A DNA stretch of 36,120 nucleotides from an archaeon (GCA_024281315.1 JAJSAE010000061.1:1-36120), one strand, 5' to 3'. Shown: positions 25,017 through 33,360, numbered from the stretch's first letter. Notes: a model not told the origin generated them from the sequence alone. Translations and numbers: made by a program.

Positions 25017-25729
25017 ATTCTCCGAAGAAGGGAAAGTGGGCCGAGCGGCATGATCTCATCCCCTTCGATCGCTAATATGTCGGCCCCTTTCAGCCTCTCC
25101 TCCGTCATCATCGGGGAGAGGTAACTTCTCCGCTCGGTGTTGAGGATATCGCCGCCCAGCGAGAAGCGGCTCATGGCCGGCAGAACGACTATGGACGGGG
25201 AGAGGAGAAAGCAGGACACCCGTGTCAGCGGCCCCACCGCCCCCTTAATCCTCACGGTGGGGTGTTCGTGGCCGATTACAACTCTTTTATCCGTTTCCAC
25301 AGCCCTGTGGCCGTGCGTGACGAGCAATCCCTCAACCTCGACGGAGTCCAGAAGGGATAACCCGTATTTTCCCGCAATGGTGGCGAGATAGTTGTCGTGG
25401 TTCCCCCTGATGAGGGTCAGTTCGGCCCTTTCCTTTAGCCATTTCATAAAAAAAGACACCTCGTCCCACTCGTCCCGCAGGTTCCGGCTGAACTCGTGCT
25501 TCAGATCCCCGTTTATTATCACCCTATCTGGAGAGTACCGCTCGAAAAGAGAGGAGAGTTTCTTCAAAAGATAGAGCTTCTGCACGCTGGGAAAGGCCAC
25601 ACCGTCCAGTCTGGCAACCCCTTCGAACCCTATGTGGAGGTCGGAGATGACCGCTGTCCTCTCGCTCCCCTCTATTATAAGGGCTCCGAGCGATGTCAGG
25701 GTCAGGTTTCCCACTGTTATTTCGCGCAC
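25013..25729 (-). CDS. Archaeal SbcD-related metallophosphoesterase
   Basis: The 238 residues carry a complete calcineurin-like metal site: D30 and H32 in [10 protein letters not shown]75 in [10 protein letters not shown]110-H111 in RGNHDN, VTHGH near 140 and GHEHP near 152-156. The pattern is that of the archaeal SbcD-related phosphoesterase family. Physiological substrate is unknown. Translation starts at a GTG (25729-25727), with a TATA-like box at 25749-25759, 25 bases upstream, hence leaderless. It is convergent with radA, overlapping by four bases, which is suggestive of but not proof for a role in DNA repair. Confidence 0.88.
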   Translation of the reverse strand: MREITVGNLTLTSLGALIIEGSERTAVISDLHIGFEGVARLDGVAFPSVQKLYLLKKLSSLFERYSPDRVIINGDLKHEFSRNLRDEWDEVSFFMKWLKERAELTLIRGNHDNYLATIAGKYGLSLLDSVEVEGLLVTHGHRAVETDKRVVIGHEHPTVRIKGAVGPLTRVSCFLLSPSIVVLPAMSRFSLGGDILNTERRSYLSPMMTEERLKGADILAIEGDEIMPLGPLSLLRRI

Positions 25730-25748
25730 GGGCCTGTATCGCCGCTCC

Positions 25749-25759
25749 CTTATTTACCT
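25749..25759 (-). promoter_or_regulatory. TATA-like box of the phosphoesterase gene
   Basis: The minus strand reads AGGTAAATAAG, right beside the stop codon of the membrane gene and 25 bases before the GTG start at 25729. Confidence 0.5.
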
Positions 25760-26152
25760 TTACCACAGCCAGAGGAGGGCGATAAGAATCAGGGCAAATA
25801 TGAAGAAAAAGACCCCACTCATGAACGCACAGGCATAGAGGTCGGTTTCCGCCATATAGAGTTTGTCCAGCGCTCTTCTTAACTCCCGCCCGGTCCCCTT
25901 TTCGCTCATCATGGTAATGGAAAGGGTCTTTGCATAGTCAACGGATGTGGGCCTCGTGCCTCTGGACAGGCCCATGGCCCCTGTGAAGACGGCAAGTATA
26001 AAATAGAGAAAGACCAGAAACTCAAGTTTATCGTGGAGGCTTTTGCCCCCGTAGAGTGAAAGCGCGGTTACCGGGATCCCCAGCAGGGCCGTTAGGGCCG
26101 CACCGCAGCGGGCGGCGGCCCGAAGGTAGGGATAGGATTTCTTCTCCTCCGT
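25760..26152 (-). CDS. Membrane protein, tandem paralogue of its upstream neighbour, apparent ACG start
   Basis: The first in-frame ATG is at 25975, but the open frame extends upstream to 26152. There it reads T-EEKKSYPYLR, aligned residue for residue with M-DEKKSYPYLR, the start of the upstream paralogue. The codon at the Met position is ACG, and GGGGTGAG sits just before it at normal ribosome-binding distance. No ATG, GTG or TTG exists in this frame between the previous in-frame stop and 26152. With the ACG start the protein has 130 residues: two membrane helices near 15-32 and 41-58, a polar middle (about 60-100) and a C-terminal hydrophobic helix near 105-130. Function unknown. A mutated start or sequencing error would make it a pseudogene. 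Confidence 0.65.
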   Translation of the reverse strand, partial: TEEKKSYPYLRAAARCGAALTALLGIPVTALSLYGGKSLHDKLEFLVFLYFILAVFTGAMGLSRGTRPTSVDYAKTLSITMMSEKGTGRELRRALDKLYMAETDLYACAFMSGVFFFIFALILIALLWLW

Positions 26153-26156
26153 CTTC

Positions 26157-26564
26157 TCACCCCCATAGTGTCGATATGGCCAGACCTTCTATAATCAGGA
26201 AAATGCTCGCCACGAAGAGGCAGGCCATTGGCTCTGCATCCGTTCCAAACCTGAGCATCCTGTTGAACAGCCTTATCCCGCTCCCTGTCTTCTGATAGTA
26301 GTACATCATCTTCTTGGAGCTGAGATAGGCAGGGACATGCCGGGGGAGCGTGGCGCTATATGCGCTAAAGAGAGCTAGCAATAGGCCGACACCTATAAAA
26401 ACACCGCTCAGGCTGTGGCCGAAAATCTTTACAAACAGCCAGCTGTGCATCGGCCATACGACCAGCACGACAAGGGCTGCAATCACGATTGAAATAACGA
26501 ATCCCACGATAATCCCGCATCTCAAAAGGTTTCGCAAATATGGATAGGACTTCTTTTCATCCAT
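26157..26564 (-). CDS. Membrane protein of unknown function (first of two paralogues)
   Basis: The 135 residues start MDEKKSYPYLR. Hydrophobic helices lie at about 15-38, 48-68 and 112-133, and a polar region of about 40 residues lies between the second and third. The domain order matches the downstream paralogue. No catalytic residues are recognised. A TATA-like box (26584-26595) lies 26 bases before ATG 26564, indicating a leaderless operon of the two genes. The stop lies four bases before the downstream ACG. Confidence 0.75.
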   Translation of the reverse strand: MDEKKSYPYLRNLLRCGIIVGFVISIVIAALVVLVVWPMHSWLFVKIFGHSLSGVFIGVGLLLALFSAYSATLPRHVPAYLSSKKMMYYYQKTGSGIRLFNRMLRFGTDAEPMACLFVASIFLIIEGLAISTLWG

Positions 26565-26583
26565 AAATATGAATGACCATTCA

Positions 26584-26596
26584 AGTATATATTATC
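26584..26596 (-). promoter_or_regulatory. TATA box of the paralogous membrane-protein pair
   Basis: The minus strand reads ATAATATATACTT, 26 bases before ATG 26564. The divergent gene has its own box at 26611-26623. Confidence 0.55.
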
Positions 26597-26610
26597 TTGG
26601 CAAGAGTAGA

Positions 26611-26623
26611 AAGATTTATTTAT
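26611..26623 (+). promoter_or_regulatory. TATA-like box defining the GTG start at 26644
   Basis: AAGATTTATTTAT is centred 27 bases before GTG 26644. An upstream ATG at 26569 lies before this box and would not be transcribed from it. Confidence 0.5.
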
Positions 26624-26643
26624 TCACAACCCTATTCATTCCT

Positions 26644-27867
26644 GTGATTCAAATCAAATCGGTGTGGCCAAGAAAGACTCCGGGCTTCGGAGCCGGGCGT
26701 GCGGCATTGCTACTTGTTTCGGGCCCCATATTCATTTTCTACATATATTTCAGAGATAAGCTCTCCAGCGTCTGTTTGTTGCTTTATTTTATCGCATTCA
26801 TACTGCTACTTCTCCTCTTCCATGTATCTGACACCAGCGAAAGAAAAATCGTGAAGGTGGACAGGTATGCGATTATATTGAAACATATAAATGCAAAGAA
26901 CCCACGCGAAACAGATGAAAAAAATCCAAAAAACATAACCATACTCACTGCCCTTATAAAGGAAGTTCGAGCCGAGATGAAAAGGGTTACATCCTGCATC
27001 GGTTCATCTGCAACCCAGCTGACAATTATATCTAAAGATCGAAAGAAGATAAAACTTAGTGCCAGCGAATTCCCTCCAGATGCTCTGGAGAAGGCTTTTA
27101 AAGAAATAGCGCGCTATGGCAGGGAGCGCGAATTTCTATACCAGATGCAGGTCAGCGCAGAAGACCCACCCCCTCTATCGATATACGAAATCAAAGACCT
27201 AGCCGATTTTCATGCCGGAAACTATGTTATCGATAGTCAGGCATACGATGAATCTCATAAACCAATCACCTACTATAATACCTCCCCCAGCATTATCCTG
27301 AGCAATCAGAAGGCGATTATCAGAAGGAGGAGAGGAGACAGCATACTCGGAACTCTCCTGATGTTATTGCCATTTTTCATCTTAATACAGCAATCCCAGT
27401 ACTTCCTATATGTATATGTCATCACCTATATTTCATATGCGGCCATGATTGGCCTGTACTCCCCATGCATGCCTATGAATGAGGTATACATCTTCGACAA
27501 CATCGGGTTCAGGGTATATCTCGGAGATAAGGAAATATATAATGTGCCATGGAAGTCCATCACCTCTGTTAGAGCCATAAGAAATCCAAGCGCAACCATA
27601 ATAGTGGAGAGCGGGCATAAGCGCATTTTGGTAAGGGGCACCGACGACGGCATAGAAAAAAAGACCCTTAAAGAGTTGTTCTATAACATAGCCACGAGAG
27701 CATACTACGGAAGCGGAGAGAGGGTAACAATCGAAGATAAAAACCATTGGCTACCTCCCCATCACACAAATCCACAAATACGCCAAACGGAGAAAAAAGC
27801 ACCACGCCCTTCAAGAAAAGAAAAAAAGGCAAAGTCTGCGGAAACAGAGCCATATCGAAGAGTCTAA
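26644..27867 (+). CDS. Membrane protein with PH-like C-terminal domain
   Basis: The start is set to the GTG at 26644 because of the TATA spacing, giving 407 residues; the frame is open to an ATG at 26569. Two helices at about 17-37 and 43-62 are followed by a charged region (about 70-230). Two more helices lie near 248-265 and 270-288. A segment of about 80 residues after them (VYIFDNIGFRVYLGDKEIYN, then VPWKSITSVRAIRN and TIIVESGHKRILVRG) resembles bacterial PH domains of membrane proteins. The tail is very basic and Lys-rich. No precise function can be assigned. Confidence 0.75.
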   Translation: MIQIKSVWPRKTPGFGAGRAALLLVSGPIFIFYIYFRDKLSSVCLLLYFIAFILLLLLFHVSDTSERKIVKVDRYAIILKHINAKNPRETDEKNPKNITILTALIKEVRAEMKRVTSCIGSSATQLTIISKDRKKIKLSASEFPPDALEKAFKEIARYGREREFLYQMQVSAEDPPPLSIYEIKDLADFHAGNYVIDSQAYDESHKPITYYNTSPSIILSNQKAIIRRRRGDSILGTLLMLLPFFILIQQSQYFLYVYVITYISYAAMIGLYSPCMPMNEVYIFDNIGFRVYLGDKEIYNVPWKSITSVRAIRNPSATIIVESGHKRILVRGTDDGIEKKTLKELFYNIATRAYYGSGERVTIEDKNHWLPPHHTNPQIRQTEKKAPRPSRKEKKAKSAETEPYRRV

Positions 27868-27888
27868 AAAAGGAATCTTCGGAGGTGA

Positions 27889-27901
27889 AAACATTTAATA
27901 T
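27889..27901 (+). promoter_or_regulatory. TATA-like box of argF
   Basis: AAACATTTAATAT predicts a transcript starting about eight bases before ATG 27929, with GGTGAT at 27920-27925 at the leader's end. Confidence 0.45.
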
Positions 27902-27928
27902 GCAATCCTATACACGCACGGTGATACC

Positions 27929-28849
27929 ATGAAAAAAGACCTTATTTCCATGCTGGACATAAAGGACGACATACACGAACTCCTTGACTTGGCCGTAAAG
28001 TTAAAGAAAGAGAAGAAGCAGGGCATGATAGGCGAACCGCTGAAAAACAAGAGCCTCGGCATGATATTCGAGAAGCCGAGCACCCGGACCAGAATATCGT
28101 TCGAGGTGGGGATGACTCAGCTGGGTGGCCACGCCCTCTATCTCAGCCCTAGAGACCTTCAGATGGGCAGAGGAGAGACCATAGCCGACACCGCAAAGGT
28201 GCTCAGCAGGTTCGTGGATGCCATAATGTACAGAGCATTCAGCAACAAGGTTATGAGGGAACTGGCCGAGAACGCCACCGTCCCTGTGATAAACGGCCTC
28301 GATGATAAGGAGCACCCGTGCCAGATTCTCGCGGACCTTCTCACGATAAAGGAGCATAAAGGGGACTTCAAAGGCCTGAAGCTCGCCTATGTGGGGGACG
28401 GAAACAATGTCTGCAACTCCCTGATGCTCGGTTCGGCCATGGTGGGAATGGACTTTGCGGTGGGGTGCCCCTCCGGTTACGAACCCGATGCGGAGCTTAC
28501 GAAAGAGGCGGAGAGGTTCGCAGCGGAAAACGGCGCCGTGATAGAAATACTGCACGACGCAAAGGAAGCGGTAAAAGGCGCGGATGTCATATACACCGAT
28601 GTCTGGGTTTCCATGGGCGAGGAGAAGGAAAAAGAGGAGAAGGAGCGGCTCTTCCTTCCGTATCAGGTGAACCAGAGCCTTGTGGAGGCTGCAAAGCACG
28701 ACTGCATCGTTATGCACTGCCTCCCTGCACACAGAGGGTATGAGATAACCGACGAGGTGGTGGATGGCCCGCACAGTGTCGTTTTCGACGAGGCTGAGAA
28801 TAGGCTCCATGCGCAGAAGGCCGTAATGCTCACCCTGATGCATGATTAA
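27929..28849 (+). CDS. argF: Ornithine carbamoyltransferase
   Basis: This enzyme joins carbamoyl phosphate and ornithine to give citrulline in arginine synthesis or, in reverse, fermentation. The 306 residues include the carbamoyl-phosphate motif STRTR (51-55), HPCQ (129-132), the ornithine-binding region DVWVSMGEE near 225-233 and HCLPAHRG (263-270). The HCLP motif separates it from aspartate carbamoyltransferase. Length and motifs are complete. No other arg gene lies nearby, so direction of use cannot be inferred. Confidence 0.96.
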   Translation: MKKDLISMLDIKDDIHELLDLAVKLKKEKKQGMIGEPLKNKSLGMIFEKPSTRTRISFEVGMTQLGGHALYLSPRDLQMGRGETIADTAKVLSRFVDAIMYRAFSNKVMRELAENATVPVINGLDDKEHPCQILADLLTIKEHKGDFKGLKLAYVGDGNNVCNSLMLGSAMVGMDFAVGCPSGYEPDAELTKEAERFAAENGAVIEILHDAKEAVKGADVIYTDVWVSMGEEKEKEEKERLFLPYQVNQSLVEAAKHDCIVMHCLPAHRGYEITDEVVDGPHSVVFDEAENRLHAQKAVMLTLMHD

Positions 28850-29156
28850 AACCATTCCCCCGCTTTGGGACAAAATTCCTTCCCAGCTGTTTGCGATTAT
28901 GACACGGCTCTGCTAGCCCCCGGATTCCTTCGGAATATCCATATATAGGGGGTTCGGAGGGCTGCTATTCTTTTTTATGGACTTTATGAGAAATCAGAGT
29001 AATCGAGCGTTCTCGAAGGATAGAAGGGCTTCGGATGGAATAGGAGTATAAAGTGCAAAAGAGGAGTGCCCCATCTGTTATTGCATACTTCAGAATCTGT
29101 TTGGTTTGGGATAGAGAGTAGTTTGTCCCCGGGCCGACAGAGACCCGGAAGCAGGC
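28850..29156. other. Intergenic region of 307 bases without a recognised gene
   Basis: No coding frame, tRNA or known RNA is recognised. It holds a hairpin followed by a T-tract near its left side (28917-28976), a TATA-like GGAGTATAAAG on the plus strand (29043-29053) and a G/C-rich inverted repeat CCGGG/CCCGG near 29137-29155. A small RNA is possible but not supported by any motif. Confidence 0.4.
28917..28976 (+). terminator. Candidate terminator hairpin and T-tract after argF
   Basis: CCCCC (28917-28921) can pair with GGGGG (28948-28952) around an inner stem GGATTCC/GGAATATCC. A run of T (28968-28976, one C) follows 16 bases later. Archaeal termination mainly uses the T-tract, so the hairpin may be incidental. 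Confidence 0.35.
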
Positions 29157-30092
29157 TCAGTAGTCAATACTTATTCCAAGATTCTTTATCAGTTCCTTAT
29201 AGCGGTTCCTTATGGTAACCTCTGTGACACCGGCAACATCCGCAACTTCTCTCTGTGTCCTCCGCTCGTTCATGGTTATGGACGCAATGTAGATTGCGGC
29301 AGCCGCAACTCCAGTGGGACCTCTTCCAGATGTTAGCTCCTTGTGGGCCGCTTCATCCAGTATTCTCATGGTCTCCATCTGAACCTTTCCGGAGAGTTTC
29401 AGTTCGCTGCAGAATCGCGATACATAGTCCTGTGGACGGGTTGGCATCAGACGCAGCTGCAGAGAGGATGAAATAAACCTGTATGTTCTACCGATATCCT
29501 TCTTCCCCACGCGGGTGGCAGCGGCAATCTCATCCAGCGTTCTGGGAACATTCAACTGTCTGCAGGATGCATACAGGGTGGCCGCTACAACGGCTTCTAT
29601 GCTTCTTCCTCTTATCAGGTTTCCTTCCACCGCTTTACGATAGAGCATTGCCGCATTCTCTCTTACATTTCTAGGCAGCCCCATGCTCGCCGCTATTCTT
29701 TCGAGTTCTCCCAGAGCGTAGGCCAGATTCCTTTCGGCGGCATTGGATATGCGAATCCTCTTTTGCCACCTTCTGAGACGATACATCTGCGCTCTGTTCT
29801 TGCTTGGAATAGCATTGCCGTAGCTGTCAGTATTTCTCCATGATATCTCGGTGGAGAGACCCTTGTCGTGTATCGCATAATTCATGGGTGCCCCCGTTCT
29901 CGCCCTCTTTTCCGCCTGCGAGCTGTCAAATGACCTCCATTCCGGCCCTTCGTCGATAAATGTATCGTCTATCACAAGGCCGCAGTCCTCGCATATCAAT
30001 TCTCCTCGGTCGTAGTCCATGCGGAGGTTCTTACTGCCGCATTCCGGGCACACCTCTATGGTTTCAACCGTCGGTTTCTTTTTCTTCTGCAT
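29157..30092 (-). CDS. tfb: Transcription initiation factor IIB (TFB)
   Basis: TFB bridges TBP-bound TATA DNA and RNA polymerase. The 311 residues begin with a zinc ribbon (C15, C18, C34, C37) and the conserved B-reader/linker region ([26 protein letters not shown]). Two cyclin folds follow (about 120-205 and 215-305), the second with [16 protein letters not shown] and a C-terminal helix-turn-helix that recognises the BRE ([21 protein letters not shown]). All key elements are intact. It lies 21 bases after gar1 in the usual euryarchaeal gar1-tfb operon. Confidence 0.97.
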   Translation of the reverse strand: MQKKKKPTVETIEVCPECGSKNLRMDYDRGELICEDCGLVIDDTFIDEGPEWRSFDSSQAEKRARTGAPMNYAIHDKGLSTEISWRNTDSYGNAIPSKNRAQMYRLRRWQKRIRISNAAERNLAYALGELERIAASMGLPRNVRENAAMLYRKAVEGNLIRGRSIEAVVAATLYASCRQLNVPRTLDEIAAATRVGKKDIGRTYRFISSSLQLRLMPTRPQDYVSRFCSELKLSGKVQMETMRILDEAAHKELTSGRGPTGVAAAAIYIASITMNERRTQREVADVAGVTEVTIRNRYKELIKNLGISIDY

Positions 30093-30113
30093 GTTCTCCC
30101 CCTGATTAAACGG

Positions 30114-30338
30114 TTACCTGACAAAGACCCTCTGATTCAGTATGGAAGTAAGGTTCTGGCCGTTATCTGGTATTACCAGAATGTAAGGAGATTCCACCGG
30201 ACCGAACACACGCTTTATACGACCGATTCTTCTTTTTCTCCCGTCAAAAACCGGTCCCCTGCGGGTATGCAGTCTCTCACCTCTGACCAGAATTTCGCCA
30301 GTCCGGGTAATGTCCTGAACCACTCCTATAGTCTTCAT
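30114..30338 (-). CDS. gar1: H/ACA ribonucleoprotein core protein Gar1
   Basis: The 74-residue protein is the archaeal Gar1 beta-barrel, which helps the H/ACA complex release pseudouridylated RNA. It shows IGVVQDITRTGEILVRGE, GPVFDGRKRRIGRIKRVFGP and SPYILVIP in the expected order. It starts the operon with tfb. A box at 30351-30369 gives an almost leaderless start at 30338. Confidence 0.92.
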   Translation of the reverse strand: MKTIGVVQDITRTGEILVRGERLHTRRGPVFDGRKRRIGRIKRVFGPVESPYILVIPDNGQNLTSILNQRVFVR

Positions 30339-30350
30339 CTCACGGTCCCC

Positions 30351-30369
30351 CTATTTAATCTTTATGTTA
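30351..30369 (-). promoter_or_regulatory. TATA-like region of gar1-tfb
   Basis: The minus strand reads ACATAAAGATTAAATAG, centred about 22-27 bases before ATG 30338. Confidence 0.45.
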
Positions 30370-30588
30370 CATATGGCGCAAGTAGTATATATACTTTTCG
30401 CAAAGATGTTATATAGTGTCTTATACACTCATATCTATCGCCGTAAAGAAAAATAAGAACATATCATACACTGAAAAGGTTAAAAGTAGCGAAAGATGAC
30501 CACAACAGCAGATTGAGCGATTCCTGTGATGGTGTAATATATCTGCGTCATATGTCCGTACACGACATAGATAAATAACTGATGCACA

Positions 30589-30600
30589 AACCTTATTATC
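30589..30600 (+). promoter_or_regulatory. TATA-like box defining a GTG start at 30621
   Basis: ACCTTATTATCC is centred 26 bases before GTG 30621. Another TATA-like GATAAATAAC lies at 30569-30578 and would give a leader of about 20 bases to the same GTG. Confidence 0.45.
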
Positions 30601-30620
30601 CATTACTCTCCTCTCTCTTC

Positions 30621-31409
30621 GTGATAAGAAAACTGCGGGAAAGCGATAGGCAAGAACTTATGACCTATCTCTTCAGGGAACCGGCATGCAACCTCTTCAT
30701 CATCGGAGATGTGGAGAATTACGGCTTTGACATGGAGTTTCAGGAGTTATGGGGGGAGTTCACATCCGAAGGGCTCAATGCGGTTCTTCTCCGCTACTAC
30801 TCGTACCTTATAATCTCTTCCGGAGGGCCGGATTATGATGTTTCCCAATTCGCCAGTATCACAAAACGACTGATTTTTACAATGCTTTCGGGTAAGGCGG
30901 AATCCATGGAGCCTCTTGCCGGAGAACTCGGTCTTAAAGACATGAGAGTGCAGTATCTTGCGGAACTGAAGAGTGCGGATGCTCTGCCCCCCGTCGCTGC
31001 AGAAGCAGTGGAATGGCTTACCGTCGAGAATTATAGAGAAGTTCTTGAACTCCACAGGAACATAGAGGAATTTTCCATCCATGAAGTTAATGAAGAGGCG
31101 TTCCTTCGGCCCATAAAAGACGGGACGGGGCGCACCTGTTTTATCCGACGAGAGGGGAAACCCGTATCCACTGCCTCCTCTGCGGCCGAGACCAAAAGAA
31201 TGGCAATGGTTGTGGGCGTTGGCACCCTGAAGGAATACAGAAAGAGAGGGCATGCCTCTCTGTGCGTCTCCGCTCTATGTCGCTCTCTTTTGGTGGAAGG
31301 AAAGACCGCCTATCTCTTTTATGACAATCCCGAGGCCGGAAAAATATACAGAAAACTCGGTTTCAGGGAGACTGGGACATGGCTCTCGGCAAGGAATGAG
31401 AGCAGATGA
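30621..31409 (+). CDS. GNAT-family acetyltransferase
   Basis: With the GTG start the protein has 262 residues; an ATG 13 codons earlier lies next to the promoter boxes and is less likely. The C-terminal half has the acetyl-CoA-binding pattern VVGVGTLKEYRKRGHASLCV (about 193-212) and a GNAT C-terminal part FYDNPEAGKIYRKLGF. The N-terminal half (FREPACNLFIIGDVENYG) resembles the non-catalytic first domain of two-domain GNAT proteins. The acceptor substrate is unknown. Confidence 0.83.
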   Translation: MIRKLRESDRQELMTYLFREPACNLFIIGDVENYGFDMEFQELWGEFTSEGLNAVLLRYYSYLIISSGGPDYDVSQFASITKRLIFTMLSGKAESMEPLAGELGLKDMRVQYLAELKSADALPPVAAEAVEWLTVENYREVLELHRNIEEFSIHEVNEEAFLRPIKDGTGRTCFIRREGKPVSTASSAAETKRMAMVVGVGTLKEYRKRGHASLCVSALCRSLLVEGKTAYLFYDNPEAGKIYRKLGFRETGTWLSARNESR

Positions 31410-31458
31410 ATCGGAAGGGATGTTTTTTGAACTACGGACTTGCGCACATGGACAGGTT

Positions 31459-31470
31459 AACTTTTAGTAC
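31459..31470 (+). promoter_or_regulatory. TATA-like box of the Fap7-like gene
   Basis: AACTTTTAGTAC is centred 27 bases before ATG 31492, giving a leaderless start. Confidence 0.4.
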
Positions 31471-31491
31471 TTCTTCGGCATTGGGATAGCG

Positions 31492-32016
31492 ATGTTAATA
31501 GCCCTGAGCGGAACTCCCGGTACCGGAAAGAGCACCACCGCCGCAATACTGGAGAGCGGGGGCAATAGCGTTGTATATGTGAACGAACTTGCCGAGGAGA
31601 CGGAGTGTATGGGAAGTATGGATGAGCAGAGGAAGAGCAGAGAGGTTGATATTACCTGCCTCGGAGGTCTTGACCTCTCGAATTATGCGAAAAACACGCT
31701 CTTCGAGGGCCATCTCGCCCACCATCTTGCCGTAGATGTTGTTATCCTTCTCAGAACATCTCCCTCCGTACTAGAGGCCAGGCTACTTGAAAGAGGATGG
31801 CTTCCGGAGAAAGTCCGAGAAAACATGGAAGCGGAGGCCTGCGATGTCATTCTCATAGAAGCCACGGAACTCGGTCGGCCTGTCTACGAAATCGATACGA
31901 GTGTAAAGAGTCCGGAATCGGTTGTAAGGGACATCGCTCGTATAATTTCCGGTGAGACCGATGACTACCTTCCCGGGAAGATTGATTGGAGTCAGGAGGT
32001 GCTCTCGTGGTATTGA
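31492..32016 (+). CDS. Adenylate kinase of the Fap7/AK6 type
   Basis: The 174-residue P-loop kinase has Walker A GTPGTGKS (7-14) and segments typical of archaeal Fap7 homologues: a short NMP-binding region, the hydrophobic LFEGHLAHHLAVDVVILLRTSP near 64-85 (quoted in part: EGHLAHHL) and LLERGWLPEKVRENMEAEACDVI-type spacing. Fap7 proteins act as AMP kinases and in small-subunit ribosome maturation. The gene overlaps the next one by ten bases, so the two are cotranscribed. Confidence 0.87.
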   Translation: MLIALSGTPGTGKSTTAAILESGGNSVVYVNELAEETECMGSMDEQRKSREVDITCLGGLDLSNYAKNTLFEGHLAHHLAVDVVILLRTSPSVLEARLLERGWLPEKVRENMEAEACDVILIEATELGRPVYEIDTSVKSPESVVRDIARIISGETDDYLPGKIDWSQEVLSWY

Positions 32017-32648
32017 ACAATTACAGAGATAAGGCTGATAAGGTGCTGGACCCAATGAGCAGGTGCTTTATGAGATTCCACCCGGACACGCTCTCACTTC
32101 TGGCCATAATATCGGCCCTCATTGCCGGCCTCTTATTCACCCAAAAAGGTCCTCTTTATCTCGGGCTTGCCTTTCTATTTATTCTTCTGAACTCTCTGTT
32201 CGATGCGATGGACGGAAAGATTGCCAGAAAAAAGGGTATCGACTCCCCTTTCGGCGACTTCACGGATCATGTCCTTGACAGGTATGCGGATCTTTTCATG
32301 CTGGGAGGAATTGCCTTCGGCCCCTACTGCTCCATTGAACTCGGCATCTTTGCCATAACAGGCGTTTTTCTCGGAAGTTATATGGGAACACAGGCACAGG
32401 CAGTAGGGGCAGGAAGGAACTACGGAGGAATTCTCGGTCGGGCGGATCGCCTTGTTCTTCTCCTTCTGGTTACGCTCGCGCAGGCTCTTCTTCTCAATTC
32501 GGGAATCGGGCTTCTCGGTCGGAATTGGTGGGCTCTTTATCCTCTGGGCTGGCTCATGCTCTGGTTTGCTATTGCCGGCAACATAACGGCCTTACAGCGA
32601 GGATACAGAACATGGAAGTGGTTTAAAGAACGGGAGAGAAAGGGATAG
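32007..32648 (+). CDS. CDP-alcohol phosphatidyltransferase family, possible archaetidylinositol-phosphate synthase
   Basis: This membrane enzyme moves a CDP-linked lipid to an alcohol head group. The GTG at 32007 is preferred as start because GGAGGTG (31995-32001) lies at the right distance; it gives 213 residues. The full active-site motif is visible: D66, D69, G70, A73, R74, G83, D87 and D91. About six membrane helices are seen. Among archaeal family members the sequence recalls archaetidylinositol-phosphate synthases, but the head group cannot be fixed from sequence. It is cotranscribed with the Fap7-like kinase. Confidence 0.87.
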   Translation: MVLNNYRDKADKVLDPMSRCFMRFHPDTLSLLAIISALIAGLLFTQKGPLYLGLAFLFILLNSLFDAMDGKIARKKGIDSPFGDFTDHVLDRYADLFMLGGIAFGPYCSIELGIFAITGVFLGSYMGTQAQAVGAGRNYGGILGRADRLVLLLLVTLAQALLLNSGIGLLGRNWWALYPLGWLMLWFAIAGNITALQRGYRTWKWFKERERKG

Positions 32649-32664
32649 GCAATCGGTCTTCATC

Positions 32665-33360
32665 CTATGCAGCTCTTACAAGAACCTCATCGAAGTAGGG
32701 GGCAAGTATTCGAGCGAATCTTTCCATCTCTTCCCTCGTGTATCCGTGGCATTCCATGCATTTCGGGTCCAGCGTTTTGTGCGGTCTGAACTGCTGGAGT
32801 ACATACCTTTTTGAGCCTTTTATCCATTTTCCAATGGCTATAAGGTCCCCCTCATCCGTCAGTTCTCTGACTGCGGTTGTCCTGAACTCGTAGTCCGGTG
32901 CCCTTCTCCTTATGATATCTATGCTCCTCTGGATGGATTCCATATTCACCTTCACTCCTGTAATCTCTGGATACTTATCTTTCGGAGCCTTGATGTCCAT
33001 GGCTATGTAGTCCACGAGTCCCTCATCTAAGAGTTCTTCAAGCATTCCGGGATTCGTACCGTTGCTGTCCAGTTTTACAAGGAATCCTCTCTCTTTGACA
33101 TGCCTTATGAACTCCGGCAGGTCGGGGTGGAGGGTAGGCTCTCCGCCGGTTATACATATCCCGTCCAGTTTTCCGCGCCTGTTTTCCAGATGCTCCAGCA
33201 GTGCCTTTTCCTCAATTTGCGGTAGCTCTTCGCCTAGCACAAGGTCGGAGTTATGACAGTAGGGACAGCGAAAGTTACAGCGACCGAAGAAGACGGTACT
33301 TACTATCTTGTCGGGATAATCTATAAAGGAAGTTCTCTGCATGCCGTTCATGACAGCCAT
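32665..33360 (-). CDS. nrdG: Anaerobic ribonucleoside-triphosphate reductase activating protein (radical SAM)
   Basis: This radical-SAM enzyme makes the glycyl radical on NrdD. The 231 residues carry CNFRCPYC (C28, C32, C35) for the iron-sulfur cluster, TGGEPTLH near 71-78, and KLDSNGTNP near 95-103. The length and MQRTSFIDYPDKI start are those of the longer PflA-like NrdG of archaea. GGAGGT lies eight bases before ATG 33360, inside the end of nrdD; the two genes overlap by 13 bases and are translationally coupled. Confidence 0.92.
   Translation of the reverse strand: MAVMNGMQRTSFIDYPDKIVSTVFFGRCNFRCPYCHNSDLVLGEELPQIEEKALLEHLENRRGKLDGICITGGEPTLHPDLPEFIRHVKERGFLVKLDSNGTNPGMLEELLDEGLVDYIAMDIKAPKDKYPEITGVKVNMESIQRSIDIIRRRAPDYEFRTTAVRELTDEGDLIAIGKWIKGSKRYVLQQFRPHKTLDPKCMECHGYTREEMERFARILAPYFDEVLVRAA

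Larger units (their letters stand above)
30339..30620. other. Divergent intergenic region with short palindromes
   Basis: Besides the promoters of gar1 and the acetyltransferase gene, this A/T-rich region contains a perfect 12-base palindrome AGTATATATACT (30384-30395) and an inverted repeat AGTGT-CTTAT-ACACT (30415-30429). The remaining sequence shows no convincing gene. Confidence 0.4.

Noticed and set aside
28900-28970. tRNA-like or SRP-RNA-like folding next to argF
   Set aside because: The hairpin lacks a T-loop, an anticodon arm and the SRP helix 8 motif. A terminator is the simpler reading.
30490-30545. C/D-box small RNA candidate (AGATGACC ... GTGATGG ... CTG)
   Set aside because: Box D and D' do not match CTGA and the spacing is wrong, so the resemblance is too weak to call.
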